Below, one piece after another: positions 16,829-25,771 of a stretch of 64,000 bases of DNA (position 1 is the first letter of the stretch; every line of letters starts with the position of its first letter). The DNA is taken from NCBI RefSeq assembly GCF_002201475.1, contig NZ_CP021422.1, positions 1,240,001 to 1,304,000 of the forward strand. The letters are read 5' to 3'. Made by a program: the position numbers and the translations under genes. The notes under the pieces are model-generated. The model did no database searches, was not told the origin of the DNA, and saw only the letters and a list, made by a program, of their open reading frames with translations. Origin of the DNA: Acutalibacter muris. Its GTDB lineage: Bacteria > Bacillota > Clostridia > Oscillospirales > Acutalibacteraceae.

Positions 16829-17029
16829 ATGTTTCCGTATCAGTGGGGAAGCGTGTCCGCCATGGGGTATCCAGGCAGCGGCATGATGGCGGGGCTGCTG
16901 CCCGTGGACTATCCGGGTTACCGGGACCTGCCAGAGGAGATAAGGTCCGCCCTGGAGGAGCGCCAGAAGGAGATCCACAGTGAGGCCGATATGCGCCGGC
17001 TTATAGACGAGCTCATGCTCAGGCGCTGA
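16829..17029 (+). CDS. Small hypothetical protein (66 aa)
   Basis: ATG 16829 lies directly after a Shine-Dalgarno-like GGGGGTGAT, which is the right arm of a terminator-type hairpin. The first ~25 residues are Gly/Pro/Tyr/aromatic-rich; the rest is a charged amphipathic helix (EEIRSALEERQKEI ... RRLIDELMLRR). No signal peptide or membrane helix. Flanked on both sides by terminators, so expression would depend on read-through or an internal promoter. Not recognised; could be a real small protein. Confidence 0.55.
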   Translation: MFPYQWGSVSAMGYPGSGMMAGLLPVDYPGYRDLPEEIRSALEERQKEIHSEADMRRLIDELMLRR

Positions 17030-17046
17030 GCCGGGGCGCAAAGAGG

Positions 17047-17078
17047 AAAATTGGACAGGGCTGCCCTGTCCAATTTTT
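17047..17078. terminator. Bidirectional terminator
   Basis: AAAATTGGACAGGG (17047-17060) pairs with CCCTGTCCAATTTT (17064-17077), with a 3-base loop and A/T-runs on both sides, between the small gene (+) and the BlaI-like gene (-). Confidence 0.85.
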
Positions 17079-17103
17079 CATGTGATCCAATATTTTTCTC
17101 AGC

Positions 17104-17505
17104 TTACAGTTCTTTTTTTCTGGTCTTGATGATGTCCTCAAGCTGCCCCAGGATGTCCAGCTCCGTCACCTCCTCCACCAGCGCCGTCAGCAGAGAGGGC
17201 ACTGATTTCTGAGAGAAGGTGGGGCTGCTCTTTATCTGCATGATTGCATAGGCGTCTGAGGAGACGCAGGGTACAAAGGTGCGGGCATAGTTCTTGGTGC
17301 TCTGGACAAACCCCGCGACCTCGATGGCATTTTTCTCCAGCATGGAATTTAACAGGATATGGATCGAGGAGGGTTTCCAGGTGCGTTCGGGAGTAAGTTC
17401 GATGATCTCCGAGCGGGAGAGCGGATGGCCTTCCTTCCACATCAGCTCCATGATCTCATTCTCGGATTTGGTGAGCCTGAAATAGCGCGGATGTTCGGTG
17501 TTCAT
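17104..17505 (-). CDS. BlaI/MecI/CopY-family transcriptional repressor (orphan)
   Basis: 133 residues; GGGAGG precedes the ATG. The N-terminal winged helix (residues ~10-75: LTKSENEIMELMW, LSRSEIIEL, TWKPSSIHILLNSMLEK) matches the penicillinase-repressor family; the C-terminal ~55 residues would dimerise. Known relatives control beta-lactamase or copper genes through a membrane protease BlaR1. Neither BlaR1 nor a target lies alongside; a promoter with an overlapping dyad suggests autoregulation. Confidence 0.8.
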   Translation of the reverse strand: MNTEHPRYFRLTKSENEIMELMWKEGHPLSRSEIIELTPERTWKPSSIHILLNSMLEKNAIEVAGFVQSTKNYARTFVPCVSSDAYAIMQIKSSPTFSQKSVPSLLTALVEEVTELDILGQLEDIIKTRKKEL

Positions 17506-17554
17506 GATATAGACCTCCCGGTATAAAAATAGTGGAAAAATCTGAAATCCTTCT

Positions 17555-17594
17555 TACTTATATGTAGTATAAATGCAATACTTCCAAAAGTCAA
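17555..17594 (-). promoter_or_regulatory. Promoter and candidate operator of the BlaI-like gene
   Basis: On the minus strand TTGACT (17589-17594), 17-base spacer, TATACT (17566-17571). The partial dyad TACT...AGTA at 17555-17569 overlaps the -10 box and start point, where an autorepressor of this family would bind. Dyad is imperfect at its centre. Confidence 0.55.
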
Positions 17595-17656
17595 TTACTC
17601 TTTTAGAAATAAAAGCAATTTTTAAAAATATTTTTCAACACGGCTGAATATTTATT

Positions 17657-18337
17657 TCAAAACGGCAGAGAAATTGGCAGTTTTTGCCTAATAGTAAGAG
17701 AATCCGGCGTAACTATGCAGTCCACTGCCTCAAGCCGCACCCCATTTTTAGCGGCTTCACAGAGGGCGGCGGTAAACTCCGGGTCGGTTTTGGCGTTTGG
17801 CGAAAAGGAGCTGACCCCGGCCATCTGTACCACGAACAGGGCGCAGGCCCTATATCCCTGCTCTACACAGCCGCAGAGCTCCCGCAGGTGCTTTGTCCCC
17901 CGCTCTGTAGGTGCGTCCGGGAACAGGGCAAGGCCCTCCTGCTCAAGGGTCACGCCTTTGACCTCAATAAACCCTCTCTCCCCGGCCGCTTCGGCGTAGA
18001 AGTCGAACCGCGAGCCGCCGAACTTCGTCTCGGGCCGCAGAAGACTGAGTCCCGGCAGCAGGAGGGGCATATACTCGGCGGCCACCTTGTTGGGGGCCTG
18101 ACTGTCCATGTTTATGAGCAGCGGCCCCTTCTCCACCGCCACCAGGTCAAAGCGGGTCTTTCGCGCCGGGTTATCGCTCTCCGAGAGATAGACCGTCGCG
18201 CCGTCCACAAGGAGCTCTTTACAGCGGCCGGTATTCTTCACATGGCAGACCTCCATACCCCAGGCGGTCTCCACATGGGCGATAAAGCGGTTGGGCCGCC
18301 GGCGGAAGATGCCGGGCACTATTTTATCATACTTCAT
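17657..18337 (-). CDS. sfsA: DNA/RNA nuclease SfsA family protein
   Basis: 226 residues, usual family length. Seen: N-terminal FRRRPNRFIAHVE and CHVKNTGRCKELL, then the restriction-endonuclease-like core SRFDFYAE...GFIEVKGVTLE (residues ~110-130) with Asp and Glu-x-Lys spaced as in PD-(D/E)xK folds. Originally named for sugar fermentation stimulation; cellular role still poorly defined. Starts 8 bases after the comM stop, so it is co-transcribed; the ribosome site (AGGCGG) lies in the end of comM. Confidence 0.9.
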   Translation of the reverse strand: MKYDKIVPGIFRRRPNRFIAHVETAWGMEVCHVKNTGRCKELLVDGATVYLSESDNPARKTRFDLVAVEKGPLLINMDSQAPNKVAAEYMPLLLPGLSLLRPETKFGGSRFDFYAEAAGERGFIEVKGVTLEQEGLALFPDAPTERGTKHLRELCGCVEQGYRACALFVVQMAGVSSFSPNAKTDPEFTAALCEAAKNGVRLEAVDCIVTPDSLTIRQKLPISLPF

Positions 18338-18345
18338 AGAGCCGC

Positions 18346-19860
18346 CTACAGTCTGCGGTCCAGGGTGCGGTACTGGACGGCCTCGGCCACGTGGTCGGCC
18401 TGTACGTTCTCGCTGCGCTCAAGGTCGGCAATGGTCCTTGCCACACGCAGCACCCGGGTATAGCTCCGGGCAGAAAAGCCGAAGCGGTCGAAGGCGGCCT
18501 CCAGCAGGCTTTGGGCCTCATGGGTCGCCTTAACGGTCTCCTCAAGCTGAGAGGAGGGTATACCGGCGTTGCAGGAGTATCCCAGTCCCTTGTACCTCTC
18601 CACCTGAAGCTGCCGGGCGGTGTTCACCCGCTTGCGTATCTGGGCGGAGGATTCGGCGGTGTTCTTGCCCGAAAGCTGCTGGAACTCCACGGGAAGCACC
18701 TGCACGTGCAGGTCGATGCGCTCCATAAGGGGGCCGGATATTCTGGACTGATACCGCTCTACAGCCCGTGGGGAGCAGGTACAGGGCCGGGTGGGGTGGC
18801 CGTGATAGCCGCAGGGACAGGGATTCATGGCAGCCACCAGCATGAACCGGCAGGGAAAAGCGGCGTTGCCGCCCACCCGGGAGATGGTTACCACGCCGTC
18901 CTCCATGGGCTGGCGCAGTATCTCCATGGCGGGGCGGGTGAACTCGGGGAGCTCGTCCAAAAACAGCACGCCGTTATGTGCAAGGGAGATCTCCCCGGGC
19001 TTCGGGGAGCTGCCCCCGCCGGAGAGCCCGGCCGGGGATATGGTGTGGTGGGGGGCCCGGAAGGGGCGGGAGCTCAGAAGTGCGCTGCCCTCGGGCAGCT
19101 TTCCGGCGATGGAGTGTATCATGGTAGTCTCAAGGGCCTCCTCAAAGGTCATCTCCGGCAGTATGGAGGGTATGCGCTTTGCCATCATGCTCTTGCCCGA
19201 GCCAGGAGTGCCCACCATTATAACGCTGTGCCCGCCGCTGGCGGCAATCTCCAGGGCCCGCTTTACCTCATACTGGCCCCGCACATCGGCAAAATCCGGC
19301 ATATCCTCCACAATATGCTCCCTGGGGCCGGGCCTTTCGGGAGAGATGGGCTTTTTACCGGTGAGGTGCCCCACAAGCTGCTGCACATCGTTCACCGGAT
19401 ACACCGTTAAGCCCTGTATCACGGCACCCTCCCGGGCGTTGGCGGCGGGGAGGAAGAGCTCCTTAAAGCCGGCCTCCTTGGCCTTCACCGCCATAGCCAG
19501 CACTCCGCACACCCGCCGCACTTGGCCGGAAAGGGACAGCTCCCCCAGGAATGCCGCGCCGTCAGTATCGCAGGCCAGCTGGCCCGAGGCCTTTAATAGG
19601 GAGAGCAGCAGCGGCAGGTCGTAGATGGGGCCCTCCTTACGCTTGTCGGCGGGGGCCAGATTCATGACTATCCTTCCCACCGGGAAGTCAAAGCCGCAGT
19701 TCTTCATGGCGGCCCGCACCCTATCCCGGGACTCCTTTACCGCCGCGTCCGGCAGGCCCACCACCTCGAAGGCCGGGAGCCCTGTGGAAAGGTCGGTCTC
19801 CACCTCCACCGGGAAGGCCTCCAGGCCAAAGGCGCCCATGCTGTATGTTCTTGCTACCAT
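18346..19860 (-). CDS. comM: YifB/ComM-family Mg-chelatase-like AAA+ ATPase
   Basis: 504 residues. N-terminal ChlI/LonC-like domain (residues ~1-165: STGLPAFEVVGLPDAAVKES), AAA+ core with Walker A GTPGSGKSMMAKR near 217-229, Walker B GVLFLDELPEF near 299, zinc-like CPCGYHGHPTRPCTC near 345, and a C-terminal helical domain. ComM homologues are helicases promoting branch migration during recombination in natural transformation. First gene of comM-sfsA with its own promoter; GGTGGGG upstream of the ATG. Confidence 0.92.
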   Translation of the reverse strand: MVARTYSMGAFGLEAFPVEVETDLSTGLPAFEVVGLPDAAVKESRDRVRAAMKNCGFDFPVGRIVMNLAPADKRKEGPIYDLPLLLSLLKASGQLACDTDGAAFLGELSLSGQVRRVCGVLAMAVKAKEAGFKELFLPAANAREGAVIQGLTVYPVNDVQQLVGHLTGKKPISPERPGPREHIVEDMPDFADVRGQYEVKRALEIAASGGHSVIMVGTPGSGKSMMAKRIPSILPEMTFEEALETTMIHSIAGKLPEGSALLSSRPFRAPHHTISPAGLSGGGSSPKPGEISLAHNGVLFLDELPEFTRPAMEILRQPMEDGVVTISRVGGNAAFPCRFMLVAAMNPCPCGYHGHPTRPCTCSPRAVERYQSRISGPLMERIDLHVQVLPVEFQQLSGKNTAESSAQIRKRVNTARQLQVERYKGLGYSCNAGIPSSQLEETVKATHEAQSLLEAAFDRFGFSARSYTRVLRVARTIADLERSENVQADHVAEAVQYRTLDRRL

Positions 19861-19899
19861 AGAGACCCCACCTTATATGAAAATGCAAATATGAATGAC

Positions 19900-19928
19900 A
19901 TTATATACCATATGTCTGTTTTTGGCAA
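19900..19928 (-). promoter_or_regulatory. Promoter for comM-sfsA
   Basis: Minus strand TTGCCA (19923-19928), 17-base spacer, TATAAT (19900-19905), 40 bases from the comM start. Confidence 0.75.
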
Positions 19929-20050
19929 TAGCAAATTTAACTAAAGAATTATTCTGTGCAGGATTTTCACCGCGCGCATATTTTCCGGGTATGAGAAGCA
20001 CAATATGGATATGCAAAAGACCTTATACCTCCCTGAAAGGAAGGATCCAA

Positions 20051-20359
20051 ATGTCCCATCATTCAGAAGGCCGGATAGGGAACCTGCCGGCGAATATCAA
20101 CATCATGAACCCAGTGCCCAATAAGGACGCAAAGTCCATCACCCAGCTGGTGCGAAAGAACGGCAAGATAGCCGGCTACCGGCTGTCGGACGGCACAGTG
20201 CTCTCCAAGCGGGAGGGCGTGGCCCTTGCCAAGCAGGGGGGCATCAGGGGCGTGGCCATCGCCAGCCGCAACGGCAGCGAGTATCTGCGCTCTCTGCCAG
20301 ACGGCGATGAGAGCAACAACCTGGGCGACTTGCCCAGTGCCCCGGGAAATTTTGAATGA
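20051..20359 (+). CDS. DUF3892-family protein
   Basis: 102 residues from ATG 20051 (AAAGGAAGGA upstream). Pattern ITQLVRKNGKIAGYRLSDG, VALAKQGGIRGVAIASRNG and YLRSLPDGDESNNLGDLP matches DUF3892, a small soluble Firmicute family of unknown function. Divergent from comM with about 190 bases between them; ends at a bidirectional terminator. Confidence 0.85.
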   Translation: MSHHSEGRIGNLPANINIMNPVPNKDAKSITQLVRKNGKIAGYRLSDGTVLSKREGVALAKQGGIRGVAIASRNGSEYLRSLPDGDESNNLGDLPSAPGNFE

Positions 20360-20364
20360 CCGCA

Positions 20365-20396
20365 GGAAGCCCCCGGTTTTATCCGGGGGCCTCCGC
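20365..20396. terminator. Bidirectional terminator between DUF3892 gene and kbl
   Basis: GCCCCCGG (20369-20376) pairs with CCGGGGGC (20383-20390) around a T-rich loop, with partly paired flanks, between convergent genes. Confidence 0.8.
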
Positions 20397-20410
20397 TTTA
20401 TATCTGACTT

Positions 20411-21607
20411 TTACCTGCCTATCTCGTCCCGAACCTCTTTAAAGCACTGCACCGCAAACTCCACATCCTTGCGGGAGTGGCTGGCGCAGACCTGGGTGCG
20501 TATGCGGGCCTTGCCCTTGGGCACCACAGGATAGGAGAAGGCCACCACGTAAACGCCCTTTGCCATCATGCGTTTTGCGTACTCCACGGCCAGCTTCTCG
20601 TCATAGAGCATCACCGGAACACAGGGGTGGGTTCCCGGGATAACATCGAAGCCGTTATCCACCAGCAGTTTGCGGTAGTGGGCGGTCACATCTTCGAGAT
20701 GGTCCCTGAGCTCGGTGCTCTCCTCGAGCATATTCAGCATCTCAATGCTGGCCCCGGCAATGGCGGGAGCTAAAGTGTTGGAGAACAGGTAGGGCCTGCT
20801 CCTCTGGCGCAAGAGGTCGATTATCTCCCGCCGCCCGCTGGTGTAGCCGCCGGAGGCCCCGCCCAGGGCCTTGCCAAGGGTCCCGGTGATAATATCCACC
20901 CGGCCCTCTACACCGCAGTGCTCGGGAGTGCCCCGGCCGGTCTTTCCCACAAAGCCCACGGCGTGGCTGTCGTCCACCATCACCAGGGCATTGTACTTGT
21001 CCGCCAGGTCGCAGATACCCTTTAGGTTGCAGATAATGCCGTCCATAGAGAACACGCCGTCGGTGGCGATAAGCTTTATCCTGGCCCCGGCCTCGTCTGC
21101 GGCCTTCAGCTGGGACTCCAAATCCTCCATGTCGTTGTTCTTATAGCGGAACCGCTTGGCTTTGCAGAGCCGCACGCCGTCTATAATGGACGCATGGTTC
21201 AGCTCGTCGCTTATCACAGCGTCCTCAGCAGTGAGCAGCGTCTCAAAGAGCCCTCCGTTGGCGTCGAAGCAGGAGGAGTAGAGTATTGTATCGTCAGTGC
21301 CCAGAAATCCGGAGATTTTCTTTTCCAGAGTTTTGTGTATGTCCTGGGTACCGCAGATGAACCGCACCGAAGCCAGTCCGTAGCCCTTTTCGTCATAGGT
21401 GCGCTTGGCGGCGTCTATCAGCCGCTGATTATTGCCAAGGCCCAGGTAGTTGTTGGCGCACATGCACAGCAGCTCCCTGCCGTCCTCCATGCGCACCCTT
21501 GCGCCCTGGGGGGAGATGAAGGGGGCCTCGCCCTTAAAGAGCCCGGCCTCCTTAATGGACTCCACTTCCTTTGCGTATATGTTCAGGATATCATTTTTGC
21601 GCGGCAT
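20411..21607 (-). CDS. kbl: Glycine C-acetyltransferase (2-amino-3-ketobutyrate CoA ligase)
   Basis: 398 residues, alpha-oxoamine synthase family of PLP enzymes. Seen: [32 protein letters not shown], and the PLP-lysine motif [12 protein letters not shown] near residue 245. Cleaves 2-amino-3-oxobutyrate with CoA to glycine and acetyl-CoA. Sits 13 bases after tdh, giving the two-step threonine-to-glycine route. Confidence 0.95.
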   Translation of the reverse strand: MPRKNDILNIYAKEVESIKEAGLFKGEAPFISPQGARVRMEDGRELLCMCANNYLGLGNNQRLIDAAKRTYDEKGYGLASVRFICGTQDIHKTLEKKISGFLGTDDTILYSSCFDANGGLFETLLTAEDAVISDELNHASIIDGVRLCKAKRFRYKNNDMEDLESQLKAADEAGARIKLIATDGVFSMDGIICNLKGICDLADKYNALVMVDDSHAVGFVGKTGRGTPEHCGVEGRVDIITGTLGKALGGASGGYTSGRREIIDLLRQRSRPYLFSNTLAPAIAGASIEMLNMLEESTELRDHLEDVTAHYRKLLVDNGFDVIPGTHPCVPVMLYDEKLAVEYAKRMMAKGVYVVAFSYPVVPKGKARIRTQVCASHSRKDVEFAVQCFKEVRDEIGR

Positions 21608-21620
21608 AGTCAGCTCCTCC

Positions 21621-22673
21621 TTAATCGTTTATATGGGCCCAGTCCAGTATGACCTTGCCGGACTGCCCGGATATCATGGCTTCAAAGCCCTTTTCATAGT
21701 CCCGGATATCAAAGCGGTGAGTTATTACCGGGGCAATATCCAGGCCCGACTGTATCATGGTGGTCATCTTGTACCAGGTGTCCCAGACCTTCCTGCCGTA
21801 TATACCCCGAAGGTTCAGGCCGTTGAAGATGACGGTCTCCATGTCCACATGGGTGTCCTTGGGCAGCAGTCCCAGAAGGGCTATCTTGCCTCCGTGCTTC
21901 ATGTTGTTTATCATGTCGGAGAGACCTGCCGCGTTTCCGGACATCTCCATGCCCACGTCAAAGCCCTCGGTCATGCCCACCTCGCGCATTACGTCGGTAA
22001 GCTTGCGCTCTTTTAGATTCACCGTCTCGGTGGCCCCCAGCTTCTTTGCAAGGTCCAGCCTATAGGGGTTCATGTCCGTGACTATCACGTGCCGGGCCCC
22101 GGAGAACTTGGCAATGGCCGCCGCCATAATGCCAATGGGCCCTGCGCCGGTGATAAGTACGTCCTCGCCCAGCATATCATAGGACAGGGCGGTATGGGTG
22201 GCGTTGCCCAATGGGTCGAAGATGGCATAGAGTTCCTCAGGCACGTTGGGGTTGCAGGGCCAGACGTTGGAGGAGGGTATCACCAGATATTCGGCGAAGG
22301 CCCCGTTCCTGTTTACGCCCACGCCCTTGGCGTCCTTGCAGTTTTCCTTATGGCCCTCCAGGCAGTTGCGGCACTTGCCGCAGGTGATATGCCCCTCGCC
22401 GGAGACCAGGTCGCCGGGCTTAAAGCCCTCCACGCCCGGGCCCACCTCGACTACCTCGCCCACATACTCGTGGCCTGCGGTAAGGCCCGCCGGGATGGTA
22501 TGCTGGGCCCAGTCGTTCCACTGGTAGATGTGCACGTCGGTGCCGCAGATGGCAGTTTTTTTGATTTTGATTTTCACGTCGTTGGGACCGAGTTCAGGGA
22601 TGAGTACACGCTTCATCCAAAGTCCTGCTTCCGGTTTTTCCTTGACGAGAGCCCACATCATGTTGTCGCTCAT
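21621..22673 (-). CDS. tdh: L-threonine 3-dehydrogenase
   Basis: 350 residues, zinc MDR dehydrogenase. Catalytic-zinc region with [16 protein letters not shown] (residues ~43-58) and [12 protein letters not shown]; structural zinc cluster [15 protein letters not shown] near 98-112; NAD site [15 protein letters not shown] near 175. Oxidises threonine to 2-amino-3-oxobutyrate, the substrate of Kbl encoded next. AGAGAGGTC precedes the start; 42 bases after the aminopeptidase stop, so likely the same operon. Confidence 0.95.
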   Translation of the reverse strand: MSDNMMWALVKEKPEAGLWMKRVLIPELGPNDVKIKIKKTAICGTDVHIYQWNDWAQHTIPAGLTAGHEYVGEVVEVGPGVEGFKPGDLVSGEGHITCGKCRNCLEGHKENCKDAKGVGVNRNGAFAEYLVIPSSNVWPCNPNVPEELYAIFDPLGNATHTALSYDMLGEDVLITGAGPIGIMAAAIAKFSGARHVIVTDMNPYRLDLAKKLGATETVNLKERKLTDVMREVGMTEGFDVGMEMSGNAAGLSDMINNMKHGGKIALLGLLPKDTHVDMETVIFNGLNLRGIYGRKVWDTWYKMTTMIQSGLDIAPVITHRFDIRDYEKGFEAMISGQSGKVILDWAHIND

Positions 22674-22715
22674 AAAAGACCTCTCTTTCTGAATATAAAA
22701 AATCTCGGTATCTTT

Positions 22716-23909
22716 TCAAAGGGCAAAGTCTCCGTCTCTGAAAATATCTACCTCGCGACCGTCCTCTGTGGTGCCCACAATGCACAGGTCCGGTGTGCCT
22801 ATCATGAAGTCCACGTGTATGGTGGAATCGTTGAACTCCGGGCGCTGGCCGAAGCCCCGGCCCAGGGCCAGGTGGCAGCTGGCGTTCTCGTCTATCAGGG
22901 TGGTATAGTACACAAGCCCGCTCATGCTGATGGGGGAGTGGTACTCCACCAATGCGGCCTCGCCCAGATACCCGGCGTTCTCGTCGGTGTTTATAAGCGC
23001 TTCGAGCATCTCCTTGCCCTCGTCTGCCAAAACCTCGACCACCTTGCCCTTCTCGAACCTGAAGCCGAAGTTTTCTATGCTTTTACCACCCAGCAGGAGG
23101 GGTCGGGAGGCATAGACTATGCCGTTGGTGCCAAATTTGTCGGGGGTGGTGAAAATTTCCTCGGAGGGTATATTGGCGTTGAAGGGGACCTGCCCGGCGG
23201 GCAGGTCGCTGTCATCGTGGCCAAACTTGGACCAGGGGGTAAGCCCTACCGTCAGGTCTGTGCCGTTAGAAGCGGTATAGTGGAGCTTTGTAAGCTTCAA
23301 AGCGTCCACAGCCCGGCCCCTCTCGGCGTTCCTTCTGCCCTTCTCCTCCCAGGTTTTTACAACGTCGTTGTCCTCGGTAATATAGCAGAGCTTTAGGAGT
23401 ATCTCCCACAGCTCGTTAAGAGCCTCCTCGCCGGTCTTGTCCAGTATGTACTCGGCCCACTGTATAGTGGGAACCATGGCGATAAGCCACTGGCAGTGCT
23501 TCTCCCGACTGGCACGGCGCATGATGTTCCGCACCGCGTCCACATGGGCAAAGATGGCGTTGGAGTTCTTTTCGCTCACGTCCTCCATGAGCCTCGGGTT
23601 CACCCCCTCCAGCCGCACATAGCAGGCTCCGTTGTCCAGGTAGCCCTGGTGCATGGCGTACTCCCAGTCCTCTACCCGGCGCACGTCCTCATCAGCCCGG
23701 TACTGGGCGCCCACCTTCATGTTGGGCAGGTCCAGGTAGTGTACCACTACGTTCCCGGCCCCCAGCTTATAGCACTCCTCGGCAAAGATAGAGGTGAACT
23801 CCCAGCCCTCCACCGCGGCCTCTACCAGTACGGTCTGGCCCTTCTGAACATTGAGCCCCACCCTTGCCAGGGTATAGGCGTATTTGCGCTTCATCTTCTC
23901 CAGGTCCAT
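22716..23909 (-). CDS. M29-family aminopeptidase (AmpS/AmpT-like)
   Basis: Start at 23909 (MDLEKMKRKYAYTLARVG) because AAAGGAGGGG lies 6 bases upstream; the longer frame from 23933 places the ribosome site inside the gene. About 397 residues. M29 metal ligands are visible in GTNGIVYASRPLLLGGK, FENLGEA-like region YLGEAALVEYHSP, and ECHLALG-like region ASCHLALGRGF, followed by HVDFMIG. Cobalt/zinc-type cytosolic aminopeptidase trimming peptides. Leads the operon with tdh and kbl, suggesting amino-acid scavenging. Confidence 0.88.
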   Translation of the reverse strand: MDLEKMKRKYAYTLARVGLNVQKGQTVLVEAAVEGWEFTSIFAEECYKLGAGNVVVHYLDLPNMKVGAQYRADEDVRRVEDWEYAMHQGYLDNGACYVRLEGVNPRLMEDVSEKNSNAIFAHVDAVRNIMRRASREKHCQWLIAMVPTIQWAEYILDKTGEEALNELWEILLKLCYITEDNDVVKTWEEKGRRNAERGRAVDALKLTKLHYTASNGTDLTVGLTPWSKFGHDDSDLPAGQVPFNANIPSEEIFTTPDKFGTNGIVYASRPLLLGGKSIENFGFRFEKGKVVEVLADEGKEMLEALINTDENAGYLGEAALVEYHSPISMSGLVYYTTLIDENASCHLALGRGFGQRPEFNDSTIHVDFMIGTPDLCIVGTTEDGREVDIFRDGDFAL

Positions 23910-23948
23910 TTTCAGCCCCTCCTTTGGGTACATGAATTATTTAATCAT

Positions 23949-23977
23949 ATTATAGCGCAGAGCGGCCCCGCTGTAAA
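23949..23977 (-). promoter_or_regulatory. Promoter for aminopeptidase-tdh-kbl
   Basis: Minus strand TTTACA (23972-23977), 17-base spacer, TATAAT (23949-23954). It is back to back with the plus-strand promoter at 23990. Confidence 0.8.
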
Positions 23978-23989
23978 GCCCCGGAAAAG

Positions 23990-24018
23990 TTGACACGCGA
24001 AAGCTCCTGTGCTATAAT
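23990..24018 (+). promoter_or_regulatory. Promoter for pyridoxal kinase operon
   Basis: TTGACA (23990-23995), 17-base spacer, TATAAT (24013-24018), 56 bases upstream of the ATG at 24075. Confidence 0.9.
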
Positions 24019-24074
24019 TACCAACATACCGAATTTGTAGGAGAATAATAAATCGGAAAGGAAATGAAGCGATC

Positions 24075-24908
24075 ATGTCATATAAAAGGATACTGACAAT
24101 ACAGGATATATCCTGTGTGGGCCAGTGCTCCCTGACGGTGGCCCTGCCCATACTGTCGGCCTCGGGGGTCGAGACCTGCATATTGCCCTCGGCGGTGCTG
24201 TCCACCCATACCGGGGGTTTTAAGGGCTATACCTTTCGGGACCTTACGGAGGATATCCCCGGCATTGCGGACCATTGGGAGAGCGAGGGCATCAGGTTTG
24301 ACGCGGTATACTCCGGCTACCTGGGCAGTGCCCGGCAGATAGAATATGTTAAGGACATAACAAACAGGCTTTCGGCCGATAACGCCCTGAGCATTGTGGA
24401 CCCGGCCATGGCCGACAACGGGAAGCTGTACGTTGGCTTTGACGGGGATTTTGTACAGGCCATGAAGAGCCTCGTATTCTCCGCCGACATAATTTTGCCC
24501 AACATTACCGAGGCCTGCCTGCTCACCGGCACGGAGTACCGGGAGAGCTATGACAGGGCGTACATCGACGGCCTGCTCACGAGCCTTGAGAGTGCCGGAG
24601 CCTCTACTGTAATTCTCACCGGCGTAAGCTTTAAGCCCGATACCACCGGGGTGCTGGTGGACGAGAAGGGAGAACGCTCCTATTATGAGCACAAGAAAAT
24701 CGCCAAGGGCTGCCACGGCACCGGGGATATCTACGCCTCCGCCTTTGTGGGCGCGATGCTGGGCGGCCGGCCGCTGTTTGAGGCGGCGAAGATTGCCGCC
24801 GACTTCACGGTGCTCTGCATAGAAAAGACCCGGGGGGACCAGAGCCACTGGTATGGCGTGAAGTTCGAGCAGGCACTGCCGGACTATATCCGTATGCTGG
24901 GCCTATGA
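24075..24908 (+). CDS. Pyridoxal/pyridoxamine kinase (PdxK/PdxY-like)
   Basis: 277 residues, ribokinase fold. Seen: N-terminal ILTIQDISCVGQCSLTVALPIL, substrate region STHTGGFKGYTFRDL, PNITEACLLTG near 140-150, and the C-terminal anion-hole motif GCHGTGDIYASAFVGAML near 213-230. Phosphorylates B6 vitamers to make PLP, the cofactor of Kbl and MetY nearby. AAAGGAAATGAAG precedes the start. Overlaps the next gene by ATGA. Confidence 0.9.
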   Translation: MSYKRILTIQDISCVGQCSLTVALPILSASGVETCILPSAVLSTHTGGFKGYTFRDLTEDIPGIADHWESEGIRFDAVYSGYLGSARQIEYVKDITNRLSADNALSIVDPAMADNGKLYVGFDGDFVQAMKSLVFSADIILPNITEACLLTGTEYRESYDRAYIDGLLTSLESAGASTVILTGVSFKPDTTGVLVDEKGERSYYEHKKIAKGCHGTGDIYASAFVGAMLGGRPLFEAAKIAADFTVLCIEKTRGDQSHWYGVKFEQALPDYIRMLGL

Positions 24909-25753
24909 GGCGGGAGCTTGAGCCCCACGAGCAGGCGGAGCGCAGCATAATAAAGAAGTACCGCCGGGAGCTCTGGGGGCCCTTTATCGCGGCCCTGAAG
25001 CGCTATAGTCTCATAGAGAGCGGCGACAAAATAGCCGTGTGCATCTCCGGCGGCAAGGACTCCATGCTGCTCTCTAAGCTTATGCAGCTTTTAGAGCGGG
25101 TCAGCGACGTGCCCTTCGGGCTGGAGTTTGTAGTGATGGATCCGGGCTATAACCCGGAGAACCGCAGGAGGATAGAGGAGAACGCGGAGCTTCTGCGTGT
25201 ACCCATAAAGATATTTGAAACGGACGTCTTTAAGGTGGCCAATAATACGGAGAAAAACCCCTGCTACCTCTGCGCACGTATGCGCCGGGGGTATCTCTAT
25301 CGGTTCGCAAAGGACCTGGGCTGCAACAAGATAGCCCTGGGCCACCACCAGAGCGACGTGGTGGAGACCACCCTTCTCGGAATGTTCTACGGCGGCCAGC
25401 TCCAGGGCATGATGCCGAAGCTAAGAAGCAGGAACTTCCCGGGTATGGAGCTTATACGGCCCATGTACTGCATTCGGGAGGAGGACGTCCTCTCATGGAG
25501 GCGCTATAATAATCTGGAGTTTATAGGGTGCGCCTGCCGCTTCACCGAAAGCGCCGCCCGGGATACGGGCCGTTCCAAGCGGCAGGAGATAAAGGAGCTG
25601 CTGTTGGAGCTTCAAAAGCAGGACCCGGACATAGAGAAGCGCATTTTCAACAGCATACACTCCGTATGCCTTGACACCTTCCCGGGTTATATCCAGGGCG
25701 GGGAGGAGCACAGCTTTCTGGAGAGATACGGCAAAAACCAGGGGGACGCATAA
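24905..25753 (+). CDS. TtcA-family PP-loop tRNA thiolation protein
   Basis: 282 residues. PP-loop ATP motif ISGGKDSMLLSKLM near residues 47-60; cysteines in NPCYLCARMRRGYLY near 118; a further pair in FIGCACRF near 205, fitting the Cys arrangement that holds an Fe-S cluster in TtcA. Known TtcA makes 2-thiocytidine at tRNA position 32; Clostridial relatives may have other targets. Translationally coupled to the pyridoxal kinase (ATGA). Confidence 0.8.
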   Translation: MRRELEPHEQAERSIIKKYRRELWGPFIAALKRYSLIESGDKIAVCISGGKDSMLLSKLMQLLERVSDVPFGLEFVVMDPGYNPENRRRIEENAELLRVPIKIFETDVFKVANNTEKNPCYLCARMRRGYLYRFAKDLGCNKIALGHHQSDVVETTLLGMFYGGQLQGMMPKLRSRNFPGMELIRPMYCIREEDVLSWRRYNNLEFIGCACRFTESAARDTGRSKRQEIKELLLELQKQDPDIEKRIFNSIHSVCLDTFPGYIQGGEEHSFLERYGKNQGDA

Positions 25754-25766
25754 GCGTCCCCCTTTC
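25741..25766. terminator. Terminator overlapping the end of the TtcA-like gene
   Basis: GGGGGACGC (25741-25749) pairs with GCGTCCCCC (25754-25762), loop ATAA, T-rich tail. It lies between convergent genes and includes the last codons and stop. Confidence 0.8.
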
Positions 25767-25771
25767 CTGTG

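Noticed and set aside
22089..23396. Plus-strand open frame of 435 codons over tdh and the aminopeptidase gene
   Set aside because: Shadow of two well-supported minus-strand genes in GC-rich DNA; product resembles nothing.
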